DNA from: Zhenhengia yiwuensis
GTDB lineage: Bacteria > Bacillota > Clostridia > Lachnospirales > Cellulosilyticaceae
Assembly (NCBI RefSeq): GCF_014384995.1
Contig: NZ_JACRSY010000007.1
Span: forward strand, 1 to 64,000
Reading direction: 5' to 3'
DNA: 64,000 bases
The translations under genes and the position numbers were made by a program. Below the pieces are notes generated by a model that searched no databases, had not been told where the DNA came from, and was given only the letters and a program-made list of their open reading frames with translations. Shown piece after piece: positions 33,483-43,387 of this stretch (position 1 is the first letter of the stretch; each line of letters starts with the position of its first letter).

Positions 33483-35072
33483 TTACCTTGCCTCATATCT
33501 CTTAATACCAGCTTCTTTAATCTCAATTGCACGATCAATGCCAAATTTATTAATTTGCTCTACATATTGATCGAAATTATCTAGCGATTCTGCACCTGTT
33601 ACAAAAGCAATAAACATTTCATCTCTGTATGTATTTATTTCAGTCATAATCGTTGCTAGATCTTTAGATTCATCGGATGTCGCTGTAAGCGGTGGGATAA
33701 CATGTTTTGCTGCATTATCTACATATTTATTAAATGCTGCCGCAGCTTCTTTTTGAGCATCTAATTGATAGTACTGTTCTTGGTACTCTGGTATTTCACA
33801 AAGTCCTGGTGCACCATAGTTAGCTTGAATATATTTACCCATTGCATGCCCAATGGATAAACCATCTGGATTATTTAAGATAAGGTCTGTATAAACAGGT
33901 TTACCATCTTCCATATTATAAGTAAGCCCTTCTACCCCAAAGTTCTTAAGAAGTGCTCCTTCTTCTGTATAAAGATAGTCAAACATTTTCACAATCTCTT
34001 CTACATTTTCAGCTGTTGCTGTAATAGCTGCTGCTGGCCCTGCAATACTATTTGTATACCCAGATAAAAATTTCCCTTCATCCCCCTTATTCAGTACAGG
34101 GTTTGGCACACCTACAAGTTCATACCCTTCCTCAGTTGCTGCCTTATACCAAGTTCCTATACTACTTCCAACCCATGCAAAAGTAGCACCTGTTTTACCA
34201 TTAATAATATTTGCATCTATAATCTTACTATCGATAGAAGCAAAATCTGGGTCTAATAATCCTTCCTTATACCATCTATTTAATGTGGTTAAATACTCTT
34301 TATAGCCTGGCTGTATTGGACCATATTGTACCTTACCATTATCATCTAAATAGAAATCAATACCTATTTCATAAGCTGCATTAAATAAGTTAAGTCCATT
34401 TCCTGATAAATCTAAAGCTTTAATACTTAGTGGAACTTCTACACCCTTTTCCTCTTTAAAAGCTCTAAGAACTGTTTCCCATTCTTCAATAGTTTCTGGT
34501 GCTTCAAGCCCTAAATCCTCTAACCAGTCCTCTCTTAATACAAGACCTGAGAAAGCTTTTACATCTCCTTGGTTAAGTCCTTGGAAAGCATAAATGGTCC
34601 CCTCATCTGTTTTACATTGTTTAAACATTTCTGGATTAGCTTCCATCGCTGCTTTATAGTTTGGTGCTAAATCTAAATAATCATTTAAAGGAATAATAAT
34701 GCCATCTTTGACTGCTTTTTCTGGCCCACCTGGATACTCACTTAACCATTGTGCTTGAATAACATCGGGTAAATCTTTTCTTGAAGCAATTAAGAGTTTA
34801 AATTGTTCTGCCTCTTGACCTACTGGTGGATGTAAGAATTCTATAGCAACACCTGTTTTTTCTTTTAGCTGTTTATAGTATTCTACTTCTCCGTAGTTTT
34901 GGACGACTGGACTAACATTTCCATTCATAGCTGCCCAATAGGTGATTGACTTATCTGCTGATCCTTTAGATGTATCTGTAGAAGATGTACCTGCTTCCTT
35001 CTGTCCACATCCTGTTGCCCCCACTGCTAGCATCACACACATACATGCTACTGCAAATTTTCTAAAACTCAT
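33483..35072 (-). CDS. Extracellular solute-binding lipoprotein (LplA-like), second system
   Basis: This 529-residue lipoprotein has the lipobox AVGATGC (Cys about 22) and a Ser/Thr-rich linker. The mature domain (SITYWAAMNGNVSPVVQNYG start, TNSIAGPAAAITA in the middle) is a large oligosaccharide-binding subunit. It is only distantly similar to the 573-residue protein of the first system. GGGGG ribosome site. It is followed by both permeases and controlled probably by the upstream AraC-type regulator. Confidence 0.9.
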   Translation of the reverse strand: MSFRKFAVACMCVMLAVGATGCGQKEAGTSSTDTSKGSADKSITYWAAMNGNVSPVVQNYGEVEYYKQLKEKTGVAIEFLHPPVGQEAEQFKLLIASRKDLPDVIQAQWLSEYPGGPEKAVKDGIIIPLNDYLDLAPNYKAAMEANPEMFKQCKTDEGTIYAFQGLNQGDVKAFSGLVLREDWLEDLGLEAPETIEEWETVLRAFKEEKGVEVPLSIKALDLSGNGLNLFNAAYEIGIDFYLDDNGKVQYGPIQPGYKEYLTTLNRWYKEGLLDPDFASIDSKIIDANIINGKTGATFAWVGSSIGTWYKAATEEGYELVGVPNPVLNKGDEGKFLSGYTNSIAGPAAAITATAENVEEIVKMFDYLYTEEGALLKNFGVEGLTYNMEDGKPVYTDLILNNPDGLSIGHAMGKYIQANYGAPGLCEIPEYQEQYYQLDAQKEAAAAFNKYVDNAAKHVIPPLTATSDESKDLATIMTEINTYRDEMFIAFVTGAESLDNFDQYVEQINKFGIDRAIEIKEAGIKRYEAR

Positions 35073-35275
35073 TTTTATTCCCCCTCAGTTTTTTCTCACT
35101 GTTTATTACAAGGTCACTCTACCACATTTTTCATTTTCTAAAATATCCCATATTGTTTTATGACCTTTATTTTTTTACTTTTTGACCCCTTCATTTTTTT
35201 ACCTCCTATATATTTTCTTACTTTTCTTTAGTAATTTTAGCCTTTACAAAGGCTTTTAGGCTTATAAAATAGGAA

Positions 35276-35328
35276 AAGGTAGCTATCCGTTTCTTAATCT
35301 TATCAGATAACAAAAGGATAACTACCTT
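35276..35328 (-). terminator. Terminator of the AraC-type regulator gene
   Basis: AAGGTAGCTATCC (35276-35288) pairs with GGATAACTACCTT (35316-35328), with one mismatch. On the minus strand TTTTCCTATTTTAT follows. Confidence 0.7.
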
Positions 35329-35337
35329 ATTTATAAA

Positions 35338-37587
35338 TTATTTCTTATTCCCATAGATTTCTTTATACTGTCCCGGCATAACCCCTTCGTATTTCTTAAA
35401 AGCTCTCGTTAAAGCTGCTGTATTAAGGAAACCTGTCTCTTCAGCTACCTTAATCAGCGTCTTGGTAGTACCTTGAAGTAATTTCTTAGCCTGTTCTACT
35501 CTATATTTATTAATATAGCTTAATAGATTTTCTCCTGTTTGCTCTTTAAATAAGCGTGAGAGATAAGACGCATTCAGTTCAAACTGGTCAGCGACTGTAG
35601 CTACATTGAGATTCATATCCTTATAATGCTCTTTAATATATTGAATAATTCTTTCTTCCCTCTCCTTAGCATTTTCTTTGACTTGATCTGTTATTTTACA
35701 GATCTCTTCTATAAGATCATCTATTTTGTCTCTTATATCATAAACCGTATAGGATTTTTTAAATACATCCTTTGTATCTATTTCTAGACTAATGTTTAAT
35801 TCTTTTGCTACCTGTTTGATTGTCTCTAGACAGTCAAGCAATAAAAGTCTTCCACATTCGGCTGAAATCTGCTTTTCCTTAAAATTAATTTGATAAATTT
35901 CCTCAATCATTTTATGAGCCTTCTCACTATCACCCAATTTCAGAGAATTTATCCACTGCTTATGTTTTGTTTGATCAAATTCATATTGATTATGATGCTC
36001 TTCTATATTTCCATAATAAATCATTTGCTTCGTACCTATAATCTGCTTTTCCTCTAGCGCCTCTAATGCCTCTTTATACCCGGCGCCAAAGTTACTGATC
36101 CCTATGATAGGGCTTGAAACCCCTATAGTGTACTCGATTTTAAGCTGCTCAGCTAAAAATTTCCTTGTCCTTTCAACGCCTTCTAAAATATAGTCTAATT
36201 CATTTTCATCTTCTTCCTGCCCATTCAGTATAATAACATACCAATCATTAAGAGGAATGACCCAGCTCATGATATTCCCATTAAAAATTTCTTTAATAAT
36301 ATTCTCTATCATAAAAATACTAAGCTTTAAATCTTTAGCCTTTTTTCTCTCTATATCCATATCCTCAAAAAGAGTGATAACACTTCCTTGGGTGCAAAGG
36401 GTCTTTTGATTTTTTAAGATGTAGGCATAATTTTCGTCTGTCTCTTCTATTAGGCCATAAAGCGCTTTACGTAGAATACTTTCTATCATAATCTTTTCTT
36501 GACTCTTTAATTTTTTCTCTATATTATTCAAAATGCTATTGATATAAGTGACCTCCGAATACTTATGATCTTCTATAGATAAATTACTTTTGCTTAATCG
36601 ATTTATTATATGCTCTATTTTCTTATAATTTTTTTTAACACCCTTGATTCCTAAAATCAGTAACAGGACAAATGCTACCCCCATACCTGTAAAAGCAACT
36701 AAAATAAAGCTTGATTTAGCTCTTAATTGATACTCTTCTATCATCCATATGTAGTGTAAATCTGAACTATTTTCTTCAATATAAAATACCCTGTACTTTT
36801 GACTATTTAGAGTAATACTCCCTATTTCTTGATTGCTTAATGTACTTGTTACTGCTCTTAAATTCTCTATATCTTTTTCAAAACTGCTAGACCCATCAGC
36901 ATCATTTGACGCTAAAAGCTCAAAATCTCGATCTAAAATATAGAATTTGCCCTCATTAAGATTATTATAGCTTCCAATCAATGCATTAAACTGCTCCGTA
37001 TTGACTTTAACAATAACATTGGAATACTCTACTGTTTCATTCGTAGGAATTGTAACAATATAAAATATCTCATCTAATATTTTAATCAGCTTCCCTATTG
37101 GATAATTTCCCTTAAGTTTTTGATTCCATTCTTCTTGATTCTTATTCTCCCCTAACAAATAATCTGTGTATAATAAGTCTGCATCCCTTATACCTAATGC
37201 ATTTATAAAAAAATCACCCTTATGGTAATATAAAATAAGATCTTCAATAAGGTAATTATATTTCTTTATTTTTTTTAGTTCATTAATTCCCATAGCAAGT
37301 TTATAGTTATCTGAGCCTGTCCTATTTTTATCTAAGTTTAAAATCCTTGCAAACCTCGGATTAGAATCTACTTCTATCACTAATCTTTCAATATCACTTA
37401 CTAAATAATCGATTTCCCTTACGATTTTATTGAGTATAGAATAGTTACCTCGAATAACTTCATTATTCACATTTTTTATAGATGTCGTATACATATATCT
37501 AAAAGATATTAATCCGACAATACCTAATAAAACATAAGGTATCAGTAATGAATAAAACATCTCTTTCTTTATAATAACCTTTTTCAC
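35338..37587 (-). CDS. Membrane-bound AraC-family transcription regulator with extracellular sensor domain
   Basis: This 749-residue protein has a membrane segment at about 10-30, an extracellular Cache-like domain (about 31-295) and a second membrane segment (about 297-320). A cytosolic middle region follows, then a C-terminal AraC DNA-binding domain (about 650-745: NLNVATVADQFELNASYLSR, then second HTH LIKVAEETGFLNTAALTRAF). Such one-component sensors sit next to LplABC importers and activate them on ligand binding outside. It starts with GTG behind GGGGAG, ahead of the importer operon, with its own terminator. Confidence 0.88.
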   Translation of the reverse strand: MKKVIIKKEMFYSLLIPYVLLGIVGLISFRYMYTTSIKNVNNEVIRGNYSILNKIVREIDYLVSDIERLVIEVDSNPRFARILNLDKNRTGSDNYKLAMGINELKKIKKYNYLIEDLILYYHKGDFFINALGIRDADLLYTDYLLGENKNQEEWNQKLKGNYPIGKLIKILDEIFYIVTIPTNETVEYSNVIVKVNTEQFNALIGSYNNLNEGKFYILDRDFELLASNDADGSSSFEKDIENLRAVTSTLSNQEIGSITLNSQKYRVFYIEENSSDLHYIWMIEEYQLRAKSSFILVAFTGMGVAFVLLLILGIKGVKKNYKKIEHIINRLSKSNLSIEDHKYSEVTYINSILNNIEKKLKSQEKIMIESILRKALYGLIEETDENYAYILKNQKTLCTQGSVITLFEDMDIERKKAKDLKLSIFMIENIIKEIFNGNIMSWVIPLNDWYVIILNGQEEDENELDYILEGVERTRKFLAEQLKIEYTIGVSSPIIGISNFGAGYKEALEALEEKQIIGTKQMIYYGNIEEHHNQYEFDQTKHKQWINSLKLGDSEKAHKMIEEIYQINFKEKQISAECGRLLLLDCLETIKQVAKELNISLEIDTKDVFKKSYTVYDIRDKIDDLIEEICKITDQVKENAKEREERIIQYIKEHYKDMNLNVATVADQFELNASYLSRLFKEQTGENLLSYINKYRVEQAKKLLQGTTKTLIKVAEETGFLNTAALTRAFKKYEGVMPGQYKEIYGNKK

Positions 37588-37734
37588 CGAACTCCCCCCA
37601 TATCAATAAGTTCTCCGTTGCTTGTCTATATATAGTTTAATTATAATATAATTTTATAATAAATATCAAACATTCAAAAAATAATTTGCATCTATAGGCG
37701 CAATACTTATATATTCAAGTTGTGGCGGTGTATT
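37588..37734. other. AT-rich spacer with anti-sigma debris
   Basis: On the minus strand, beyond the internal stop at 37735, codons still read NTPPQLEYI, the continuation of the anti-sigma-type gene. No functional gene is seen. Confidence 0.5.
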
Positions 37735-37779
37735 TTACAAGGATTTCATCAACTTTAAATATTCTTCATTTCTCTTCAT
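37735..37779 (-). pseudogene. Remnant of an anti-sigma factor gene start
   Basis: ATG at 37779 overlaps the stop of the sigma remnant (ATGA). The frame reads MKRNEEYLKLMKSL, stop, then NTPPQLEY, a typical beginning of ECF anti-sigma proteins (MKRNEEY...L...TPPELE). A stop at codon 15 and loss of the rest show decay. Confidence 0.7.
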
Positions 37780-37930
37780 TTTCTAATCCCCTCTCCTAAT
37801 TCTAATCTCAATAACTGCAAGGCTCTTCTTTGTCTCGTTACAACCGTCCCTCGTGGAATCTCTAAAATCTGGGCTGTTTCTGATAAGATATAACCTGAAA
37901 AATACCTAAGTCTTATTTTCCTCCAATAAG
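37776..37930 (-). pseudogene. Remnant of an ECF sigma factor, region 4
   Basis: The minus strand reads RLRYFSGYILSETAQILEIP and then RGTVVTRQRRALQLLRLELG, the region 4 helix-turn-helix of an ECF sigma factor. Region 2 and the start are missing. The stop codon overlaps the following ATG, the classical coupled sigma/anti-sigma arrangement. Confidence 0.85.
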
Positions 37931-38133
37931 TAATCCTTATCGAGTAAATCTCATTCCTTATATCTAATGTATCTATAAAAAATTTTACTTATAATAATAT
38001 AATTTTTTAATTTATGCGAAGTATCAAATAAATAGATTTCTTAAAAATAAAAGTGCATAAATAACGCACTTAAGCTTTATCTATACACTTTCTATTTCAC
38101 TTGAACTCTCTTTATCATTTATCCTACAATAAT
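37931..38133. other. Spacer with weak terminator
   Basis: AAGTGC (38051-38056) and GCACTT (38066-38071) form a small stem followed on the minus strand by TTTTATTTTT, a possible terminator for the helicase gene. Nothing else was seen. Confidence 0.5.
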
Positions 38134-40383
38134 CTAGTATTCACTCATAAGTAATGGTGATAGACTACCTATATAGTATATACATAGAACATGTAGTGCT
38201 CTTGTACAAGCAGTATAAAGCAATAGTCTATCCTCGTCTCCACTATACATTTCTTGCCCTGCATTATATATCATAACGACATCGAATTCTAATCCTTTTG
38301 CAAGATATGCTGAAATAATCACAATATCATTTACATATTCATCCTCATCACTTACTATCTTTTTGACATTAACTGAATCTTTTAATGCATCGTATACCTC
38401 TTCTGCCTCTCCAATAGTCTTTGTTATAATGCCAATGGATTTATATCCTCTATTTCTACATACTTTTATATCTTCTAAAATACTTTCCCTTATTGAGGTT
38501 TTATCTAAACAACCTATAACTTTAGGTTCTTCTCCTCTTCTTTTTACGTATCCCTCTGTAACTTTATTATTCAGTATACCTCTTGCAAATTGCGTGATTT
38601 CCATGGTTGATCTATAGCTCTTTGTCAAATTGAGCACACATGTATTATCTTTTTCAAATATCTGCGTGATATTTCTATAATCACCTACATTCATAAATGG
38701 ATTGATAGATTGATCGATATCACCAAGTATAGTCTTATGTGCTTGTCCAAACAGTTGATGAAATATTTCATATTGCAAAGGGGTATAATCTTGCGCCTCA
38801 TCAATAATGATATATTGGATTTCTGATGTCTTCGGCCTATCACCTGTTGCATTTTTCAAATATAGAATAGCAATTTGATCCTCATAGTCTAGCCTTCCTG
38901 CCCGTAAATTTTCTAAAGTATAGTTCTTAATCTGGGTAATCTTTTTATCATCATACTTAACATTTGCTCTCTCTAAGAAAATCTCTAAGTCTTTATAAAA
39001 ATCTTTATAACTGTCTACCAGGTTAAACCTTGTCATTTTATCTATCTCATAAGTTATAGGACTCATTTCATCTTTTACAATCACCTTACTACGCTCTATG
39101 ATTTCTCTGCTATCTACATAGTCTCCTGACTCTTCAAGCTCTGCTATTTTTTCTTCTACCATCTTTTTTTCATAGGGCTCTAGAAGGAATAAGAGTCTTT
39201 CTTGTATCTTTTGAAGCTTCTTCTTAAGTGGAAGACGTATATAATCTTTAGAATAGAGTTCATGTATTTCATTTGCCGAAATAACTAACTGATTTCTTAT
39301 GATAATGTCCTTAAAATTCTTATTGACTGTTTCCAAATGTGCTACAAATCCTTTTAATACATCTACAAATTGCATAGAAGATTTGAACCGTATATTATCA
39401 ATCCTTATTAAATAAGAACTTTCATGCTTAGCATTAAATATATATTCCATCATTTCACAATAGCCTTCTTTTTGAAATTCATTCCCTAAAGCTTCATGCA
39501 TATAGTCTTTAAAGGTTGTTTGACACATATTCTCTTCCCCAAGCTGAGGCAATACATTAGAAATATACTCATTAAAAATATTATTAGGTGAAAATATTAC
39601 GATATTTTTAGAGGTTATTTTATTACGATACTTGTAGAGTAGGTAGGCAATACGATGAAGGGCAATAGATGTTTTGCCACTCCCTGCAGGGCCTTGAACG
39701 ATTAAATTCTTATAACTATCATTACGAATCACTTTATTTTGTTCCCTTTGAATTGTAGTGACTATTGCTTTCATTTTGCTATCACTACTTTTTCCTAAAA
39801 GGCTCTGTAGTATTTCATCATCAATTTTAAGATTACTATCAAACATGTACTCAATTTTTCCATTTTCTATTTTGTACTGTCTCTTCATTGTAAGCTTACC
39901 ACTTATAAGTCCCTCAGGGCATGTATAACTCGCATCACCTATTTCATAATCATAAAACATGCTAGAAATAGGTGCTCGCCAATCGTATATAAGGAAGTTG
40001 TAATCATCAGAAATTAAATTAGCTATGCCAATGTAACACTTTTCAGCTAATGCTTCCCCCTCTTCAAGGAAATCTATTCTCCCAAAATAAGGCGATAGAA
40101 GCATTCTCTTATATTGCTCTTCAAGTTTTTTATTAAATTCATGCCCTGCCTTTTGTTCTTTTATAAGCTGAATACTTTGCATAAAGTCTGCAATTTGATC
40201 TAATCCATTAATAATAGATACAGAACCCGTATCTTCCCATAACGCCCTCTGTGTTTCAAGTGTATCCGTTCTCAATGCCTGTTTTAAATCACCTACTTCA
40301 TAAGCCTGCTTTATAAGCTCTTTTGTTACCTCTTCTAACCTTTGACTTTCACACTGCCACTCAAATTCATCTATTATCATCAT
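38134..40383 (-). CDS. helD: HelD-type UvrD-like ATPase (RNA polymerase recycling motor)
   Basis: This 749-residue protein has an N-terminal coiled arm (about 1-130), then superfamily 1 helicase motifs: Walker A VQGPAGSGKTSIALHR (about 228-243), Walker B IIIDEAQDYTPLQYEIF, KSYRSTMEI, and a C-terminal LAKGLEFDVVMIYNAGQ. The order and the YDWRAPISSMFYDYEIG segment match HelD, which removes stalled RNA polymerase from DNA. The length fits. GGAGG site; apparently monocistronic. Confidence 0.88.
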   Translation of the reverse strand: MMIIDEFEWQCESQRLEEVTKELIKQAYEVGDLKQALRTDTLETQRALWEDTGSVSIINGLDQIADFMQSIQLIKEQKAGHEFNKKLEEQYKRMLLSPYFGRIDFLEEGEALAEKCYIGIANLISDDYNFLIYDWRAPISSMFYDYEIGDASYTCPEGLISGKLTMKRQYKIENGKIEYMFDSNLKIDDEILQSLLGKSSDSKMKAIVTTIQREQNKVIRNDSYKNLIVQGPAGSGKTSIALHRIAYLLYKYRNKITSKNIVIFSPNNIFNEYISNVLPQLGEENMCQTTFKDYMHEALGNEFQKEGYCEMMEYIFNAKHESSYLIRIDNIRFKSSMQFVDVLKGFVAHLETVNKNFKDIIIRNQLVISANEIHELYSKDYIRLPLKKKLQKIQERLLFLLEPYEKKMVEEKIAELEESGDYVDSREIIERSKVIVKDEMSPITYEIDKMTRFNLVDSYKDFYKDLEIFLERANVKYDDKKITQIKNYTLENLRAGRLDYEDQIAILYLKNATGDRPKTSEIQYIIIDEAQDYTPLQYEIFHQLFGQAHKTILGDIDQSINPFMNVGDYRNITQIFEKDNTCVLNLTKSYRSTMEITQFARGILNNKVTEGYVKRRGEEPKVIGCLDKTSIRESILEDIKVCRNRGYKSIGIITKTIGEAEEVYDALKDSVNVKKIVSDEDEYVNDIVIISAYLAKGLEFDVVMIYNAGQEMYSGDEDRLLLYTACTRALHVLCIYYIGSLSPLLMSEY

Positions 40384-40913
40384 CTTCCTCCTTACAATGA
40401 ATAAATTGAAAAGTACGATTCTAATATTGTATCATCTACTACAGAAAGTAAAAGTCTATATTTTATATACAATTCATGTTATAATATAAGTATAGAAATA
40501 GTCCCTTTCAAATCACTATAAGGCGCATTTCAATCCGCATTCTATCATAAAAAGAAGGTTTTTATAGAGAATTTATCCCTCTATAAAAACCTTCTTTTTA
40601 GTGCCATAATATCGCTAGTCATCTTCCCTACCTTATTCATATCTAAAACACTTAAAGTTGATCATGAAATACTTTCTTTTATCAAAGTCAAACCCTTACT
40701 GTTCACTCTTTATATCAGTATCAGCTTGAATCTATTTTTATGATATTTTTGAATGCGTGCTTGCTTAGATTCAAATTGACATTCCTAATACAATATCCTT
40801 TTCTTCAATTGTTATTATAATAAGATAAACTAGCTATCAAAATCCCTATCATCTGATATATGACTTTATTGATTTCTTCAAACACTTTCTCTTATCCTAC
40901 TGTCATAAGGACT
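40384..40913. other. AT-rich spacer with promoter-like site and terminator
   Basis: No gene was found. TATAAT at 40480-40485 (plus) lies about 70 bases before the strong terminator at 40551-40597, which could delimit a short RNA. The stretch 40600-40910 shows no feature. Confidence 0.45.
40551..40597. terminator. Strong bidirectional terminator
   Basis: The 19-base arms 40551-40569 and 40579-40597 are perfectly complementary around a 9-base loop, with T-rich flanks in both directions. Confidence 0.9.
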
Positions 40914-41270
40914 TCATCTTATAATAATTACTTCTATCGACAATGCCTGCTTCGCTGCTTCATGTGTGATGCCTTCTTTTACAAATCCTAATTTATTTAA
41001 TAGACGCATAGATTTTTCATTCCCTTGAAATACACTAGCGATCATCATCTCCCTATGTACTTCATCAAAACACTATTGCATCACATAGGATACGGCCTCA
41101 TAAGCATAACCTATTTCATAAGCCCAAACAGCACGTTTATCCGCCTGGAATAAGTGAATTAGTCCAACAACTTTATGCTCCTGTTTTAATTCTCTCCTTA
41201 TCCTTAGAGAACTTTTGCATGAATTGATTATAAGCCTCTCGATTTCTGTCTTACCTCCTTCCGAACTTTG
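40914..41270 (-). pseudogene. Decayed GNAT acetyltransferase
   Basis: Three pieces read as one GNAT protein. REAYNQFMQKFSKDKERI lies in one frame. After a frameshift comes HKVVGLIHLFQADKRAVWAY through GYAYEAVSYVMQ. After an in-frame TAG (41073-41075) comes CFDEVHREMMIASVFQGNEK and SMRLLNKLGFVKEG to the stop at 40914. The last piece holds the conserved N-E-x-S-x-x-L acetyl-CoA helix. At least two lesions make it non-functional. Confidence 0.82.
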
Positions 41271-41529
41271 TCTTACAATGTTTACACTCATATGTATAAA
41301 TTTGATATCGGTCAAATAGATGTCCACATTTTGGACATCTATAGACTATCAACCTAAACCATAGCATATAGACGATTATAGGCAGCATTCCTATTAAGGA
41401 GATGATTTGAGAATGCATTGCTACCCCTACTATCATTGCAATGGCAAGCAGCGGCACTAAAAATATCTGCATACTTGATTGCTTCATAATTTGTGAATAA
41501 CGTTTTTGGATTTCTTCTGGTGTTTTCAT
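41251..41529 (-). CDS. Small membrane protein with C-terminal zinc ribbon
   Basis: This 92-residue protein has two membrane segments (about 20-55) and a C4 zinc ribbon (CPKCGHLF then CKHCKTKF). I take the ATG at 41529 because it overlaps the stop of the preceding acetyltransferase gene (ATGA coupling); an ATG four codons earlier is also possible. Function unknown. Confidence 0.7.
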   Translation of the reverse strand: MKTPEEIQKRYSQIMKQSSMQIFLVPLLAIAMIVGVAMHSQIISLIGMLPIIVYMLWFRLIVYRCPKCGHLFDRYQIYTYECKHCKTKFGRR

Positions 41530-42038
41530 AAGCTCGCCCATTCCTCTTTGGTCATGGAGTATCTCACGCTATCTTCTAAATTTCGGCTGTACCCCCGTAA
41601 TGTTCCTTCATAAGTGAAGCCACATTTTTCAATCACACGTTTGGACTTTATATTAGACGGATAATGACAAACTGCTACGACCATTAAATCAAGTTCACTA
41701 AAAGCATGTGTTAGTACACGCTTTACAGCTTCTGTGGCATAGCCTTTATTCTGATAATCATCTGATAAAATATAGGCTATCTCTTTATATCTATCATGTC
41801 TGTTACTATCAGAAAGTTCAACTGTTCCAATAACCTTATGGCTCTCTTTTAATACAATGGCCCAAGATTCTTGATACTTAATAGATGCACGGATATATTG
41901 AAGGCTTTCATCCTTATTCTGATGGATCCTCCAACCCGCCTGCATAACACTTGGACTTTTACTAAATGCAAATAGGTCAGTAGCATCACTTTCCTGCCAC
42001 TCCCTAAGTATTAAACGTTCAGTTTCTAGCATTTTCAT
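41526..42038 (-). CDS. RimJ/RimL-type GNAT N-acetyltransferase
   Basis: This 170-residue protein begins MLETERLILREWQESDATDL after a short lead, the typical RimJ-like start. It has EIAYILSDDYQNKGYATEAV (acetyl-CoA loop Q/R-x-x-G-x-A) and PSNIKSKRVIEKCGF. It probably acetylates an N-terminal or small-molecule amine. GGGG site upstream; a coupled small membrane protein follows. Confidence 0.85.
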   Translation of the reverse strand: MKMLETERLILREWQESDATDLFAFSKSPSVMQAGWRIHQNKDESLQYIRASIKYQESWAIVLKESHKVIGTVELSDSNRHDRYKEIAYILSDDYQNKGYATEAVKRVLTHAFSELDLMVVAVCHYPSNIKSKRVIEKCGFTYEGTLRGYSRNLEDSVRYSMTKEEWASL

Positions 42039-42085
42039 TATAGACTACCCCTTTATGAAATTTTCTTCCACTTTTTACTTATCTT

Positions 42086-43156
42086 TTATTCTCCCAGTCG
42101 ACATGTAACTGTTTTGTCTATCCCTTCAGTAATACTATAATATTTAAATACCAGTGCATCTTCTGTTTCCCATACTAGTTTGAATTTGTCTGTAGCAAGA
42201 TGCATATCACTTTCAAAAACATAACCTTGATCTTCTTTAGGAATAAGGTCCAAAATCCTAGTCACCTTTCCCGTTTCAAAGTCAATGATGTGAAGCGTAT
42301 TTTCATATCTTCCCATGGCATAGTTTTGTCCCAGCTTCATTAAATCTAAGGTTAAGCCCTCTTGAAATGCATTTAGATCATACTGTTTAATGAGCTCTCC
42401 TGTCTTATCATTATAAATTCTTAAGTAACGTCCATAACCAAAGGCAATTTTATCTTCTAAGTAGGCAATACCATTTTCCGCTATATAATGGAAAGGTCTT
42501 TCAATTTTATCAATGACTTTTCCATCCTTAATATAGAAATTGGTACAAGTTGTCCCTGTTAAGGCACCTTGAATCACCTCTGACACTGAAACAATTTCAC
42601 TTCCATTTTTAGTAATGATAGAACTTACACTTGGTATCTGATCTTCAGCTCCTTCTAATGTCTTAATGTCTGCAAGCACCTGTTTCCCATCTTTTGTTCT
42701 GACCATTAACTTTTTATTATCCCTATCTACTGTATACTTACCTTCTAAATTCACACTCTGCGTACTGCTATCCCAAGCTACTTCTAGATCTAAAGCCTCT
42801 CCTACAAATCGTAAGGGCACATAAGTTGTACCTCCTATCCTTTGCGCTGGTACACTAAGCTTAACTTCCTCACCTTTCACTAGGGCTTTATCACTCTCCA
42901 TAAACAATGTAACTTTTGCATTGCCATTAATCACATCAATTTGTCTTGCTTCCTGATCCCAATTAACGCTGTAACCTAATTGCTGCGATAATGCTCTAAG
43001 TGGCAGCAATACGGTATCATCAATGAGCTTAGGTTCTTGCTCTAAGTATACTTCTTGTTCATTATAATAAATATTTATTAAGCCTCTTGCTTGACATGGC
43101 ATGACCATTATAACGGCTACACCTACTAGAAGTAATTTCTTAAATATCTTTTTCAT
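42086..43156 (-). CDS. Secreted protein with copper-amine-oxidase N-terminal-like domain
   Basis: This 356-residue protein has a signal peptide (KKLLLVGVAVIMVMPCQA) and two copper amine oxidase N-domain repeats (DTVLLPLRALSQQLGYSVNW and TTYVPLRFVGEALDLEVAWD). The C-terminal half has beta-propeller-like strands (LRIYNDKTGELIKQYDL, LHIIDFETGKVTRILDL). It resembles the 351-residue protein at 28345 in plan but not closely in sequence. Probably a cell-surface protein; no enzymatic motif. Confidence 0.85.
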   Translation of the reverse strand: MKKIFKKLLLVGVAVIMVMPCQARGLINIYYNEQEVYLEQEPKLIDDTVLLPLRALSQQLGYSVNWDQEARQIDVINGNAKVTLFMESDKALVKGEEVKLSVPAQRIGGTTYVPLRFVGEALDLEVAWDSSTQSVNLEGKYTVDRDNKKLMVRTKDGKQVLADIKTLEGAEDQIPSVSSIITKNGSEIVSVSEVIQGALTGTTCTNFYIKDGKVIDKIERPFHYIAENGIAYLEDKIAFGYGRYLRIYNDKTGELIKQYDLNAFQEGLTLDLMKLGQNYAMGRYENTLHIIDFETGKVTRILDLIPKEDQGYVFESDMHLATDKFKLVWETEDALVFKYYSITEGIDKTVTCRLGE

Positions 43157-43387
43157 TTTATCTTCCTCCTATATTGGTTACCACTCACATCCTAAAAGAT
43201 AACCTGTACTCCCAATATTTATTTTAAATTCATTTTTTTCTACCTTCAATAAAATAATCTCAATTTTCAACTTCAACCTATGCTTCTATCTGGATTAAGC
43301 TCACAAATCTGATTAACTTTAAGGTATCGTTATGCTGCTACATCTTCATATATTATAATGCAACAATTTTATAGGAGATGATTAAGG

